In this document: positions 43,460 through 52,521 of the stretch, piece after piece
Numbering within the stretch: the first letter of the stretch is position 1
How the letters are laid out: each line of letters starts with the position of its first letter
DNA from: RGDT01 sp964630925
Lineage (GTDB): Bacteria; Planctomycetota; Planctomycetia; Gemmatales; Gemmataceae
Assembly: GCA_964630925.1 (NCBI GenBank)
Contig: CAZVZK010000059.1
Location: 1 to 59,656 of the forward strand
Direction of reading: 5' to 3'
DNA: 59,656 nt
Position numbers and translations under genes: made by a program
The notes under the pieces: generated by a model
What the model was told of the DNA's origin: nothing
The model's database searches: none
The model's input: the letters and a program-made list of their open reading frames with translations, nothing else

Positions 43460-45610
43460 TCACTCGCCCTGGAGCAGCCTCAAGCCGTTCGCAACGACGG
43501 CCAGCGACGCCCCGGTGTCGGCCAGGATGGCCAGCCACATCGGGGAGTAGCCGAGCGCCGCAAGTACCAGGAACACAGCCTTGACGGCCAGCGAGAAGGC
43601 GACGTTCTGGCGGATGACCGCCATCGTCCGCCGCGAGTGCCGCACCAGCCACGGCAGCCTCGCCAGGTCGTCCGACATCAGGGCCACGTCGGCCGTCTCG
43701 ATGGCCGCGTCGGTGCCGGCCGCCCCCATCGCCACGCCCACCGTGGCGGCGGCCAGGGCCGGCGCGTCGTTGACGCCGTCGCCCACCATCGCCACCGAGC
43801 CGTGCCTCTCCACGAGGGCGCGCACGGCCTCCAGCTTGTCGGCGGGCAGCAGGCCCGCCCGCACCTCGTCGATGCCGACCTCGGCGGCTATCGCCTTCGC
43901 CGTCGCCTCGTTGTCGCCCGTCAGCATGATGACGTGGGCGACGCCCAACGCGCGCAGCTCGCGGACCGCCTCCGCCGCCCCGGCTCGCGGCTTGTCGGCG
44001 AGCGCGATCAGCCCGCAGACGTGCTTGTCGTTGCCGACGGCGACCACCGTCCGGCCCTGGGAGGCCAGCCCGTCGATCCTGCCGAGGACCTCGTCGGTGG
44101 CCTGGCCCCGCTCCTTGAGCAGCCGGGGCGAGCCGACCCAGAAGGCGCGCCCGTCCCAGGCCCCCGTGGCCCCCTTGCCTGGGACGATCTGGAGGTCGTC
44201 GGCCGCCTTCACGTCGATGCCCTGGCCGCGCGCGTGATCGACGATGGCCCGCGCCAGGGGATGCTCGCTGCGGGCCTCCAGGCCGGCGGCCCGCTCAAGG
44301 GCCTCGCGGGCGTCATGGCCGTTGAGCGGCACGACCTCCACGACGGCCGGGCGGCCCTCAGTCAGCGTGCCCGTCTTGTCCAGCACGACCGCCTTCAGCG
44401 TGGCCGGCAGCTCGACGTACATGCCGCCCTTGGCCAGCACCCCGTGCCGCGCCGCCGACGCCAGCGAGGCGACGATGCTCACCGGCGTGGAGATGACCAG
44501 GGCGCAGGGGCAGGCGATGACCAGCATCACCAGGGCGTTCTTGAACCACCACCCCCAGTGGCCGCCCGCGACGAGTGGCGGGACGAGGGCCAGGAACACG
44601 GCCAGGGCGAATACCGCCGGCGTGTAGATCCGGGCGAACTGGTCCACCCACTGCTCGACAGGCGCGCGGGCCGCGTGGCCCTCGCCGACCAGCCGGATGA
44701 TGTGGGCCAGCGTCGTGTCGCCGGCCGGCCTGGTGCTGTCCACCTCCAGCGCGCCCTCGCCGTTGACGGTGCCGGCGAACACGGGGTCGCCCGGCTGCTT
44801 GGGCACCGGCACGCTCTCGCCGGTCAGCGGGGCCTGGTTGACGCCGCTGGCCCCCTTCGCCACGGTGCCGTCCAGCGGCACGCGCTCGCCGGGGCGGACG
44901 AGGAACCGCGTGCCCACGGCCACCGCCCAGGGCGGTTGGGCATGCTCCTGGCCGTCGCGCAGGACGCGCACCGTGGCCGGCGACAGGTCCATCAGGGCGG
45001 CCACGGCGCGGCGGGCGCGGGCCACGCTCCACGCCTCAAGGGCCAGGGACAGGGCGAACAGGAACGCCACGGCAGCCGCCTCCAGCCACTCGTTGATGGC
45101 CACCGCCCCGGAGACGGCGACGACCATCAGCAGGTTCATGTCGGGCCGCAGCCGCACCGCCGACGCCCACGCCTTGGGCAGGACGGCCCAGACGCCGGCC
45201 AGGATCGCCAGGCCGTACAGGACCCGGACGCCAACTGAGAGCGACGCCCCCTCGCCCAGCGCCGCCCAGCCGCCGGAGATCACCGAGATCGCCATGCCGG
45301 CGGAGATCATCAGGCCGCTGGCCGCCGTCAGCACGGTGCGCTCGTTCGCCTCCCACCACGAGGCCGGCGCGGCGGGGCCGCCCTCGCGCCACGGCTCGGC
45401 GCGCATGCCGGTGCGGGCGACGGCGGCCAGCACGTCGGCCTCGGACGGGACGCCGCCCGCCTGGGCGACGATCATCCTGCCGTTGAGGATGTCGAAGGCC
45501 AGCCGGCCCGCGCCTCCGGCCACCGGGCCGACCTCGCGCTCCAGGATGGCCACCTCCTCGGCGCAGTCCAGCCCGTGGACCTTGAACTGGAGCCGTCCCG
45601 TGTCTTTCAT
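43460..45610 (-). CDS. P1B-type heavy-metal-translocating ATPase (Zn/Cd/Co-like)
   Basis: A 716-aa copper/zinc-type pump. The N-terminal HMA-like domain has GLDCAEEVAILE, with D-C-x-x-E in place of CxxC. Then come eight membrane segments, the ion site C367-P-C369 in IACPCALVIS, phosphorylated D411 in DKTGTLTEG, and the hinge GDGVNDAPALA. DCxxE plus CPC and the absence of Cu-type motifs near the C terminus fit the ZntA-like group, but specificity is uncertain. ATG 45610 is chosen since AAGGGG precedes it with good spacing; frames upstream to 45634 are open. It is followed by the exported HMA protein gene. Confidence 0.9.
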   Translation of the reverse strand: MKDTGRLQFKVHGLDCAEEVAILEREVGPVAGGAGRLAFDILNGRMIVAQAGGVPSEADVLAAVARTGMRAEPWREGGPAAPASWWEANERTVLTAASGLMISAGMAISVISGGWAALGEGASLSVGVRVLYGLAILAGVWAVLPKAWASAVRLRPDMNLLMVVAVSGAVAINEWLEAAAVAFLFALSLALEAWSVARARRAVAALMDLSPATVRVLRDGQEHAQPPWAVAVGTRFLVRPGERVPLDGTVAKGASGVNQAPLTGESVPVPKQPGDPVFAGTVNGEGALEVDSTRPAGDTTLAHIIRLVGEGHAARAPVEQWVDQFARIYTPAVFALAVFLALVPPLVAGGHWGWWFKNALVMLVIACPCALVISTPVSIVASLASAARHGVLAKGGMYVELPATLKAVVLDKTGTLTEGRPAVVEVVPLNGHDAREALERAAGLEARSEHPLARAIVDHARGQGIDVKAADDLQIVPGKGATGAWDGRAFWVGSPRLLKERGQATDEVLGRIDGLASQGRTVVAVGNDKHVCGLIALADKPRAGAAEAVRELRALGVAHVIMLTGDNEATAKAIAAEVGIDEVRAGLLPADKLEAVRALVERHGSVAMVGDGVNDAPALAAATVGVAMGAAGTDAAIETADVALMSDDLARLPWLVRHSRRTMAVIRQNVAFSLAVKAVFLVLAALGYSPMWLAILADTGASLAVVANGLRLLQGE

Positions 45611-45643
45611 CGGCATCCCCTTCGGGCGGGCCACGTCGGTGCC

Positions 45644-46000
45644 TCATCCGGCGGGCGGCAACGGCCTCGGCCAGTACATCATCACGCACACGCCGGCCAG
45701 GGCGATGGCCGCCCCAGCCACGTCGGGCCAGTCGGGCCGGTTGCCGTCGAGCCACCACCCCCACAGGAGCGACAGGACGATGAAGAAGCCGCCGTAGACG
45801 GCGTAGACCCGGCCGAAGTGGGCCGCCTGGAGGGTGGGGATGATCCCGTACAGGATCAGGATGACGCCGCCGAGCAGGGCCCACCAGCCGGGATAGCCGT
45901 CGCGGGCCCACTTCCAGATCATCCAGCCGCCGCCGATCTCGCAGACCCCGGCCACCACGAAAAGCGAGAGCGAGCGCAGGATGTCCATCGTCTCCGGCAT
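45644..46000 (-). CDS. YnfA-family (UPF0060) membrane protein
   Basis: A 118-aa protein with four membrane helices. RSLSLFVVAGVCEIGGGWMIWKW, YGIIPTLQ and FGRVYAVYGGFFIVLSLLWGW match the YnfA/UPF0060 family, an SMR-like relative of unknown substrate. It ends 34 bp before the P-type ATPase start and is probably co-transcribed. Association with metal or cation efflux has been noted for the family; its biochemical role is not settled. Confidence 0.9.
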   Translation of the reverse strand: MPETMDILRSLSLFVVAGVCEIGGGWMIWKWARDGYPGWWALLGGVILILYGIIPTLQAAHFGRVYAVYGGFFIVLSLLWGWWLDGNRPDWPDVAGAAIALAGVCVMMYWPRPLPPAG

Positions 46001-46059
46001 GGCTGAAGACCTCCCTGGCGGGCCGGCCGGCTCGGCCCCGCCCCCGTTCCCCTTGCCGC

Positions 46060-46485
46060 TCACTTCTTCACCCTGGCCCGCTCCAGGGCGATCTCCGCCT
46101 CCAGCCGGCTCATCTTGGCCCGGAGCATGTCGGTGCCCGTGGCCGTGGCGGCCTTGACCATCTTCTCGACCAGCCCCTCGCGGCGCTTGGCCGCCTCCGC
46201 CAGTTTCTCCAGGACGGCGACGCGCTCCTTGGCCGTCTCGCACAGGTCGAGTTCCGCCTTCAGGACGGCCTCGGCCGCCTGCATCAGCTCCGCCACCGGC
46301 ACGGAGCCGGCCTTGTACCCGGCCTCCAGCCGGTCCGCGACCAGCTTCACCGTGGCCAGCCGCTCCTTGAGCAGTGCCTTGGCCTTGTCGCTGTCGCCCT
46401 CGGCCGCCCCCGAGGGCGCGCCGGCGGCCAGCAGGGCCGCCAGCGCGAGTGCGGCGACGCCGGACTTCGCTTTGCACGTCAACAT
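46060..46485 (-). CDS. Exported coiled-coil protein
   Basis: A 141-aa protein with signal peptide (AALALAALLAAGAPSGAA) and two long charged helices from about residue 34 to the end, with LLKERLATVKLVADRLEAGYKAGSVPVAELMQ and LEAEIALERARV. This is the pattern of one TolC/OEP-like helical hairpin without the rest of a channel. It may be a truncated OEP relative or a small periplasmic adaptor for the ABC exporter next door. I do not recognise a named family. Confidence 0.6.
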   Translation of the reverse strand: MLTCKAKSGVAALALAALLAAGAPSGAAEGDSDKAKALLKERLATVKLVADRLEAGYKAGSVPVAELMQAAEAVLKAELDLCETAKERVAVLEKLAEAAKRREGLVEKMVKAATATGTDMLRAKMSRLEAEIALERARVKK

Positions 46486-46518
46486 GGCCAGTCCTCCGAT
46501 CCAGGTTGGTCCTCTTGC

Positions 46519-47658
46519 TCACGCCGCCCGCAGGGCGGTCACGATCTCCGCCGACGAGGCGTTCCAGGCAGGCACCAGGCCGGCCAGCACGCCGACGGCC
46601 AGCGACACCAGCGTCCCCTGGGCCAGCAGCCACCACGACGGCGCCAGGGCGATGGTGACGCCCTCGGTGCCCACCGCGATGCCGGCCCACCACAGCACCC
46701 CCAGGGCCGCCCCGACGCCGGCCAGGCCGCCCGCCACGGTCATGATCGCGGACTCCACCAGCACCAGGCCGAACACCCGTGTCGGCGTGAAGCCGATGGC
46801 TTGCAGCACCGCATGCTCGCGGACGCGGTCCTGCACCGCCATCACCGTCGTCGTGCCGACCAGCGACAGCACCAGGCCGACGCAGGCGTAGCCGAGGAAG
46901 TTGGCCCAGCCGATCAGCTCCATCAGGTCGCCGACCACGCTGGCCTGGAAGACGCCCTTGGGCCGCGTGTCGGTCGCCACGCGGTCCTGGCGGAAGGCCG
47001 CGTCGATCTCGCGGCACACCGCCCCGGCGTCGGCGTCCTCGGTGAGGTGGACCTCGAAGAGGGTCGCCTCGCCGACGTTGCGCCCCTTCGTCCGCTGGAG
47101 GAAGTCCAGGTGCGTGTAGATGACGTTCTCCTCCGCCGCCGTCGAGGCCGCGAACGTGCCGACGACGGTGACGGTGATCTCGCCGATGGTGAACTTCTGC
47201 CCCGCCGACAGCCCACGGCGGCGGGCCACCGCGTCGCCCGCCAGGGCCGCGTCGGACCTCGTGTCGAAATCCTCGCGGCTGCCGGACAGCATGCGGACCT
47301 CGCGGGCCGTCTTGAGCTTCTCCGGCGGCATGCCGTGGAAGAGGACGAGGTCGAGGCTGGCCCGGCAGTTGTTGACGTAGACCTGCATCGGCACCACGTC
47401 GGCGACGCCCTTCACCTTGCGGATCGCGCCCTCGTAGTCCTGCGGCAGGCGGCTCGTGGACGGGCAGAAGCGGTTGGCCTGGAAGACGACCAGCGTCCGC
47501 TCGGCCTGCTTGCCCCGCGTCATGTCGGCCAGGCCCTGCTGGGCCGCCCCGATGAAGGCGAAGACGAACATGGCCACCGCCGTGCCGGACACCGTCAGCA
47601 GGGTGCGGGTGCGGTGCCGCAGCAGGCTCTTGAGGACGTAGGGGAGGAACTTGAACAT
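46519..47658 (-). CDS. ABC transporter permease (FtsX/MacB-like)
   Basis: A 379-aa permease: an N-terminal membrane helix (RTRTLLTVSGTAVAMFVFAFIGAA), a periplasmic MacB-PCD-like domain (about 45-250), and three C-terminal helices in an FtsX domain (LGYACVGLVLSLVGTTTVM and VFGLVLVESAIMTVAGGL). It pairs with the ATPase at 47661, whose stop overlaps an in-frame GTG at 47664; ATG 47658 is chosen as start. With the second permease at 50577 it would form a heterodimeric exporter. Confidence 0.85.
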   Translation of the reverse strand: MFKFLPYVLKSLLRHRTRTLLTVSGTAVAMFVFAFIGAAQQGLADMTRGKQAERTLVVFQANRFCPSTSRLPQDYEGAIRKVKGVADVVPMQVYVNNCRASLDLVLFHGMPPEKLKTAREVRMLSGSREDFDTRSDAALAGDAVARRRGLSAGQKFTIGEITVTVVGTFAASTAAEENVIYTHLDFLQRTKGRNVGEATLFEVHLTEDADAGAVCREIDAAFRQDRVATDTRPKGVFQASVVGDLMELIGWANFLGYACVGLVLSLVGTTTVMAVQDRVREHAVLQAIGFTPTRVFGLVLVESAIMTVAGGLAGVGAALGVLWWAGIAVGTEGVTIALAPSWWLLAQGTLVSLAVGVLAGLVPAWNASSAEIVTALRAA

Positions 47659-47660
47659 GG

Positions 47661-48380
47661 TCACGGCCCCCCCACGGGGATGACGGCGTCGGGGCGGACG
47701 GCCGGCTCCGCCTCCGTCAGCCTGCCCTTGTCCAGCCGCAGCCGGCGGCGGGCGACGAGGGCCGCGCCGGGGTCGTGCGTGACCATCATCAGCGTGGTGC
47801 CCAGCTCCTCGTTGAGCCGGACGAGCAGGGCCAGGATCTGCTCGGTCGTCTCGGCGTCGAGGTCGCCGGTCGGCTCGTCGCCGACGACGACCGTGGGGTT
47901 GGCGACGATGGCGCGGGCGATGCCCACCCGCTGCTCCTGTCCGCCGGAGAGCTGCGACGGGTAGTGGCCGGCCCGGTCGCTCAGGCCGACTGCCTCCAGG
48001 GCGATGCCGACGCGCTTGGCCCGCTCGCCCGACGACATCGGCAGCAGCAGCAGCGGCAGCTCGACGTTCTCCCAGGCGGTCAGCACCGGGATCAGGTTGT
48101 GCGTCTGGAAGATGTAGCCGGCGTTGGCCGCCCGCCAGCCGGCGAGCTGCGTCCGCGACAGCTTGGTGATGTCCCGGCCGTTGACGACGACCTCGCCCGA
48201 CGTGGGCAGGTCTATGCCGGCCACCATGTTCAGCAGGGTGGACTTGCCCGAGCCGCTCGCCCCCATGAGCGAGACGAAGTCGCCCTTCTCGACCGAAAGG
48301 CAGGCGTCCTTGAGGGGCGATATCTCGTGCCCGCCCTTCGTGTAGGTCTTGGTCACGTTCCGCACTTCGACGAGGGCCAT
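47661..48380 (-). CDS. ABC transporter ATPase (LolD/MacB type)
   Basis: A 239-aa ATPase with Walker A MGASGSGKST, signature LSGGQEQRVGIARAI, Walker B VVVGDEPTGDLD and the H-loop MMVTHDPG. The T-x-Q-x-N region YIFQTHNLIPVLTAWENVELPL is typical of the MacB/LolD group, which drive mechanotransmission across the envelope rather than direct transport through the membrane. It lies directly upstream of its permease and 20 bp after the adaptor gene. ATG 48380 is chosen; a longer open frame upstream has no ribosome binding site. Confidence 0.92.
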   Translation of the reverse strand: MALVEVRNVTKTYTKGGHEISPLKDACLSVEKGDFVSLMGASGSGKSTLLNMVAGIDLPTSGEVVVNGRDITKLSRTQLAGWRAANAGYIFQTHNLIPVLTAWENVELPLLLLPMSSGERAKRVGIALEAVGLSDRAGHYPSQLSGGQEQRVGIARAIVANPTVVVGDEPTGDLDAETTEQILALLVRLNEELGTTLMMVTHDPGAALVARRRLRLDKGRLTEAEPAVRPDAVIPVGGP

Positions 48381-48400
48381 GTCCTCTCCTCCCCTGGTTT

Positions 48401-49978
48401 TCACTTCTTGCGGCCGGGGCCGATGCCGAGGGACTCGTCCTCGCCGGCGACGCGCACGCGCGTGCCGTCGGCGAGCCCCTCGCGGCCGCCGACGACCAGC
48501 TTGTCCTGGGGCGACAGGCCGGACACGACCTCGACCAGCTCGCCCGACGTGAGGCCCGTCTCCACGGCGCGCAGGCGGGCGACGCCGGCGAGCTGGTCCA
48601 CCACCCACACGCCGCCGTTCTCGACGAGCTGCCTGGGCACCAGCAGGCGAGGGGTGTCGGGCCCCTCGGGCGCGCCGCCGGCCGGGCGGGGCGGCGACAG
48701 GAACGTCACCTGGCAGAGCATGTCGGGCCGCAGCCCGGCCGGCGGGGCGTTGATCGCCACCTTGACGGCGAGCGTGTTCTTCTGGATGTCGGCCTGCGAC
48801 GTGGCCATCAGCACCTCGCCGTCCAGCGCCACGCCGGGCAGGGCCGCCGTCTCGATGCGGGCCTTCTGGCCGGGCCGCACCTTGCCCACGTCCTCCAGCC
48901 GCACGTCCACCCTCACCTGGAGGCTGGCCGGGTCGTAGAGGGTCACCACGGTGCCGGAGTCCTGGAGGGAGGCGGCGGCCAGTCCGCCCATCCTCGTGCC
49001 GGGCCTGGCCGCCAGGGCCAGCACGCGGCCCGACGCCGGCGACTTGACCTCCATCCGCCCCAGCCGCAGGGCCGCCGCGTCGCGGGCCGCCCTGGCCCCG
49101 CGCAGGCGGGCCAGCGCGCCCTTGACCGCCGCCTCGCCCTCGGCGAGGTGCCGGGCCTCGTCCACGCGGCCGTCCAGCCGCTCCTTCTGGGCGTCGCGGC
49201 GGGCCTTCAGGGCGGCCGCCTCGGCGGGCAGCCGCTTCTGCCGGGCCTGGAGCTGGCGGACGGCGGCTGAGGCGGCGTCGCGCTCGCTCTCGGCCTGCTC
49301 CAGGGCCACGCGCGGCACCGCGCCGCCGGATTCGGACTTCGTCCGCCAGGACCTCTCGGCGAAGTCGAGCCGGGCCTTGGCGGCGGCCAGGGCGTCGGGC
49401 AGCGTCGCCGCCTCGGACTCGCCCCTGGCCAGGGCGGCCTCGGCCTCGGCCCAGTCGGCCCGCAGGTGGGCCGGCGAACCGTGCCAGGCCTTGGCGGCGG
49501 CCAGGGCGGCGCGGGCGGCGGACACCTCGCTCTCGCGCAGCTCGGCCTCGGCCTCGGCGGACTCCAGGGCCAGCCGGGCGTCGGCGGCGACCAGCCTGGC
49601 CACCGCCTGGCCCTCCTTGACCTCCTGGCCCTCGACGACCAGCAGCCGCTCGACGACGCCCTCGGCCAGGGCCGTCACCACGGTGGGCGTCGGACGCGGC
49701 TCGACCCAGCCGGCCGCCCGGAACAGCGGGGTGTCGGGCGGGGCGTCCATGCCTCCCCCCCGCGACGCCGCCACCGGCACGACGGTGACGGCGCGCGGCG
49801 GCGACAGGCTCTCGCGCAGGGCGTGGCCGACCAGGCCGGCGAAGCCGAGCAGCAGCAGGCCCGGCAGCGCCAGCCGCGCCAGCCAGCCCCCGCCGGGCCC
49901 TGGGGGCGGGGCCGCGCCCTCGGGCGCGGGGGCGTCCCGCGAAACGGCCAACGCGCTCAGATCGACGTTCTTGCTCAT
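48401..49978 (-). CDS. HlyD/MacA-like periplasmic adaptor
   Basis: A 525-aa membrane-fusion protein: an N-terminal cytoplasmic stretch, one membrane helix (LALPGLLLLGFAGLVGHAL), a lipoyl half (TVVTALAEGVVERLLVVEGQEVKEGQ), a long alpha-helical hairpin rich in Ala/Glu/Arg (about 135-300), the second lipoyl half (SPASGRVLALAARPGTRMGG) and beta-barrel domains. It should bridge the ABC permeases to an outer-membrane channel. It starts 34 bp after the lipoprotein gene at 50013 and is followed by the ATPase and the first permease. Confidence 0.88.
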   Translation of the reverse strand: MSKNVDLSALAVSRDAPAPEGAAPPPGPGGGWLARLALPGLLLLGFAGLVGHALRESLSPPRAVTVVPVAASRGGGMDAPPDTPLFRAAGWVEPRPTPTVVTALAEGVVERLLVVEGQEVKEGQAVARLVAADARLALESAEAEAELRESEVSAARAALAAAKAWHGSPAHLRADWAEAEAALARGESEAATLPDALAAAKARLDFAERSWRTKSESGGAVPRVALEQAESERDAASAAVRQLQARQKRLPAEAAALKARRDAQKERLDGRVDEARHLAEGEAAVKGALARLRGARAARDAAALRLGRMEVKSPASGRVLALAARPGTRMGGLAAASLQDSGTVVTLYDPASLQVRVDVRLEDVGKVRPGQKARIETAALPGVALDGEVLMATSQADIQKNTLAVKVAINAPPAGLRPDMLCQVTFLSPPRPAGGAPEGPDTPRLLVPRQLVENGGVWVVDQLAGVARLRAVETGLTSGELVEVVSGLSPQDKLVVGGREGLADGTRVRVAGEDESLGIGPGRKK

Positions 49979-50012
49979 GCGGCCCTCCCTCCCCTGCCAG
50001 GACGCGGCTGCC

Positions 50013-50552
50013 TCACTTCGCCTCGGGCCGGACGAAGATGCCGGTGCCCACGACGGTCACGTTGCCCTTGTCGTCGCGGCTGACCTTGCCCGTGACGACC
50101 ACCTGGCTCAATTCCTTGATGCCGAACAGCTCCTTCGCCCCGGCCTTGAGCGTGGCCCCCTTGGCGTCCACGAACTTCACCAGCAGCTTGGCGGCGTCCA
50201 GCTCCTTCTTGTCGAGATGGCAGAAGTCCCATTGGCATTCGCCCTCGGCTTCCGGCTCCGGCTTCAGCGACGGGTCCACGACCAGGAACGACGCCCGCCC
50301 CTCGGTGAACGGCTTGGCCGCCCCGCCGACGGTGCCGGCCACCACGACGGCGTCGCCGTCCCTGGGCTCCTTGCGGACGTGGATGACGCCCTTGACGCCG
50401 GCCGGCTCGGAGGCCAGCAGCAGCTTCTTGCCCTCGGCGAGGGCCGGGCCGTCGCCGGCCGGCCCGCCGTCCTTGCCCTTCCTGGGGCCTCCTTCGGGGC
50501 CGCAGCCGGCGGCGAAGGCGGCCAGGGCGACGCACACGGTGAAGCGGAACAT
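50013..50552 (-). CDS. Lipoprotein in the ABC exporter operon
   Basis: A 179-aa lipoprotein with lipobox AFAAGC (Cys about 17), a charged linker and a beta-rich domain: VVVAGTVGGAAKPF, ASFLVVDPSLKP, a Cys pair in CQWDFC, and a C-terminal OB-like VVVTGKVSRDDKGNVTVVGTGIFV. The CQWDFC motif could bind metal or form a disulfide. It lies between the second permease and the adaptor genes and is probably a periplasmic accessory of the exporter. Family unknown to me. Confidence 0.75.
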   Translation of the reverse strand: MFRFTVCVALAAFAAGCGPEGGPRKGKDGGPAGDGPALAEGKKLLLASEPAGVKGVIHVRKEPRDGDAVVVAGTVGGAAKPFTEGRASFLVVDPSLKPEPEAEGECQWDFCHLDKKELDAAKLLVKFVDAKGATLKAGAKELFGIKELSQVVVTGKVSRDDKGNVTVVGTGIFVRPEAK

Positions 50553-50576
50553 GGGAACCTCCTCGGCGGGACGGGG

Positions 50577-51743
50577 TCAGGCGGACTTCAGGGCATCGAC
50601 GATGGGCAGGCTCAGGGCGTGGTAGGCGGGCGGCAGCGCGCCGAGGACGCCCAGCGAGACGCCGGTGGCGCTGCCCAGCAGCAGGGCGAATCCGTCGATC
50701 CGCAGGGCGAACGCGCCCATCGTGAACCGCACGGCCACGCCGTCGATCAGCAGCAGGGCCAGGCCCGCCGCGACGAGGGAGGCGGCGGCGGCCAGCAGCA
50801 CCGCCTCCTGGACCAGGCTCAGGGCGATGGCGCGGCGGGAGAAGCCGAGCGTCTGGAGCGTGGCCAGCTCCTTGACTCGGCCGATGACGGAGCCGTACAT
50901 GGCGTTCATGCCGGCGAACACGCCGGCGGCGGAGACGAGGAGGACGACGAGCCAGGCCATCGTGCGGACGGGGCCGTAGTGTTTCTGGAGGCCGGCGTAG
51001 TAGTCCGTCTCGCGCGTCGCCTGGACCTCCAGGTCGAGCCGCTCCTTGCAGAACTCGTCCACGTCGCTGAAATCGGTGCCGGGCGACAGGGTGACGGCCA
51101 CCAGGCTGTAGTCCTGCCGCTTCATCGCCGTCTGGAGTTCGTCCAGCGGGCACCACAGCTCGGACTCCATGGCGCTGCCGACGGCGGCGAAGCGGCCGCT
51201 GATCGTCCACTCGCGGCCCTCGACGGTGATGGTGCCGCCCACGGCGAGGGCGGAATCGGGGCAGCCGATCTTGGCGGCGGCGAGGCGGCCGGCCATCAGC
51301 TCGCCCCGGACGGGCCAGCGCCCCTCGGTCACCTGGACGCTGCGCCGGACGAGGTGGGCGGACGGGGTGACGCCGCGCACCAGGCCCATGGCGGGCGTGC
51401 CGCCGGCCGCCGTGACGCGGGTGCCGAGGTAGATCTCGGGCGAGACGTAGGGCTCGCCGTAGCGGCGCTGGACGGCCTCGACGCTGGCGGCGAGGACGGG
51501 GGCGGTCTGGCCCTTCACGGTGGAGTTCTCGACGTTCTCGCCGCCGCCGGGGGCGTGGACGAGGACGACGCGCGGGTCGCCGCTGACGGCCAGGCTGACC
51601 TCCAGCCCCCGGATGAAGCCGGCGACGATCAGCACCAGTAGCACGACCAGCGTCAGCCCGATCAAGGTGAGCAGGGTGCGCAGGGGCCGGCGGAACAGGT
51701 TGCGGACGCCGTAGTCCCACGGCAACGGACGGAACGCGAGCAT
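50577..51743 (-). CDS. ABC transporter permease (FtsX/MacB-like), second copy
   Basis: A 388-aa permease starting MLAFRPLPWDYGVRNLFRRPLRTLL, with the first membrane helix LLTLIGLTLVVLLVLIVAGFI, a periplasmic domain of about 200 residues and a C-terminal FtsX domain (AWLVVLLVSAAGVFAGMNAMYGSV, then two more helices). It differs strongly from the permease at 46519, so the exporter is likely heterodimeric. First gene of the ABC set on the minus strand. Confidence 0.87.
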   Translation of the reverse strand: MLAFRPLPWDYGVRNLFRRPLRTLLTLIGLTLVVLLVLIVAGFIRGLEVSLAVSGDPRVVLVHAPGGGENVENSTVKGQTAPVLAASVEAVQRRYGEPYVSPEIYLGTRVTAAGGTPAMGLVRGVTPSAHLVRRSVQVTEGRWPVRGELMAGRLAAAKIGCPDSALAVGGTITVEGREWTISGRFAAVGSAMESELWCPLDELQTAMKRQDYSLVAVTLSPGTDFSDVDEFCKERLDLEVQATRETDYYAGLQKHYGPVRTMAWLVVLLVSAAGVFAGMNAMYGSVIGRVKELATLQTLGFSRRAIALSLVQEAVLLAAAASLVAAGLALLLIDGVAVRFTMGAFALRIDGFALLLGSATGVSLGVLGALPPAYHALSLPIVDALKSA

Positions 51744-51889
51744 GCGTGCTGCCTCCCCTCGGGGCGCGGTCGGATTCGCGGCGGATTGGCGGCGGGGTGG
51801 GCGGAGGCGCGGCGGGGCGCTGCCCGGCTATCCGTGGCGGCGGAAGCGCGCCCGGACGCGGGACAGTGCCTGGTTGCGCGAGGGGAGGC

Positions 51890-52351
51890 TCAGCAGCGGA
51901 AGTTGGTGCTGAACAGGTCGGGGCAGGAGGAGGGCAGGGAGAAGTCGGGGGCGGGGGTGGCCAGGCCGGGGCCGGCCTCGACGGAGCCCAGCCAGGGGGC
52001 GTCGATGGCGAGGGCCAGGACGGCGAGCAGGTCTGGGCCGGGCGGGGCGGGGAAGCTGGCCCTGGCGATCTCCCAGCCGGGGGAGGCCGGGCACGCCGGG
52101 GCGTGGCCGCCGCAGGGCCTGGGGGCCTCGGGGCCGGCGTCGGCACGGCAAGCCGCCTTGCCGGCGGGGCAGTCCTGGGCGGGCGGGCGGCAGCAGCGGC
52201 AGCCCTGCTTCGGGGCGGCGGCCTGGTCCGGCGTGCTGGCGGCGGGCGTCACCGCCGGGCCGGGCGCGAACGCCTCCAGCCGGCAGAGGCAGAGCCCCGG
52301 CGGCATCAGCAGGGGCCAGCACACCAGGATCATCAGCCACCGGCTCAGCAC
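51890..52351 (-). CDS. Cys-rich secreted protein (family member D)
   Basis: A ~153-aa protein with leader LSRWLMILVCWPLLMPPGLC, then LCRLEAF, a CRCCRPPAQDC cluster, further Cys (KAACRAD, PCGGHAPACPA) and a C terminus SSCPDLFSTNFRC. GTG 52351 with GAGGG upstream is preferred; ATG 52381 in the same frame would sit on the predicted transcription start. A TTGACT(17)TATTGA promoter candidate lies at 52388-52416 on this strand. Transcribed divergently from another family member at 52522. Role unknown; metal or thiol handling is inferred. Confidence 0.55.
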   Translation of the reverse strand: MLSRWLMILVCWPLLMPPGLCLCRLEAFAPGPAVTPAASTPDQAAAPKQGCRCCRPPAQDCPAGKAACRADAGPEAPRPCGGHAPACPASPGWEIARASFPAPPGPDLLAVLALAIDAPWLGSVEAGPGLATPAPDFSLPSSCPDLFSTNFRC

Positions 52352-52387
52352 GGAAATCGCCCTCGCGCCCCGACATCCCACCCACGC

Positions 52388-52416
52388 TCAATACTTCATC
52401 TTGGCGGTGGAGTCAA
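52388..52416 (-). promoter_or_regulatory. Candidate promoter of the Cys-rich gene at 51890
   Basis: TTGACT (complement of 52411-52416), a 17-bp spacer and TATTGA (complement of 52388-52393). The -35 box is good and the -10 is weak. On the opposite strand TATAAC at 52428-52433 may serve the divergent gene. Confidence 0.4.
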
Positions 52417-52521
52417 TCCGCACGAGGTATAACCACGGGCAGGAACGGACGCTCGGGGCTGGGCCACGCCTCAGCTTGCCACGCCCTTGCCTCTCCCCGG
52501 CGACAGGATAGCATTCAGGGC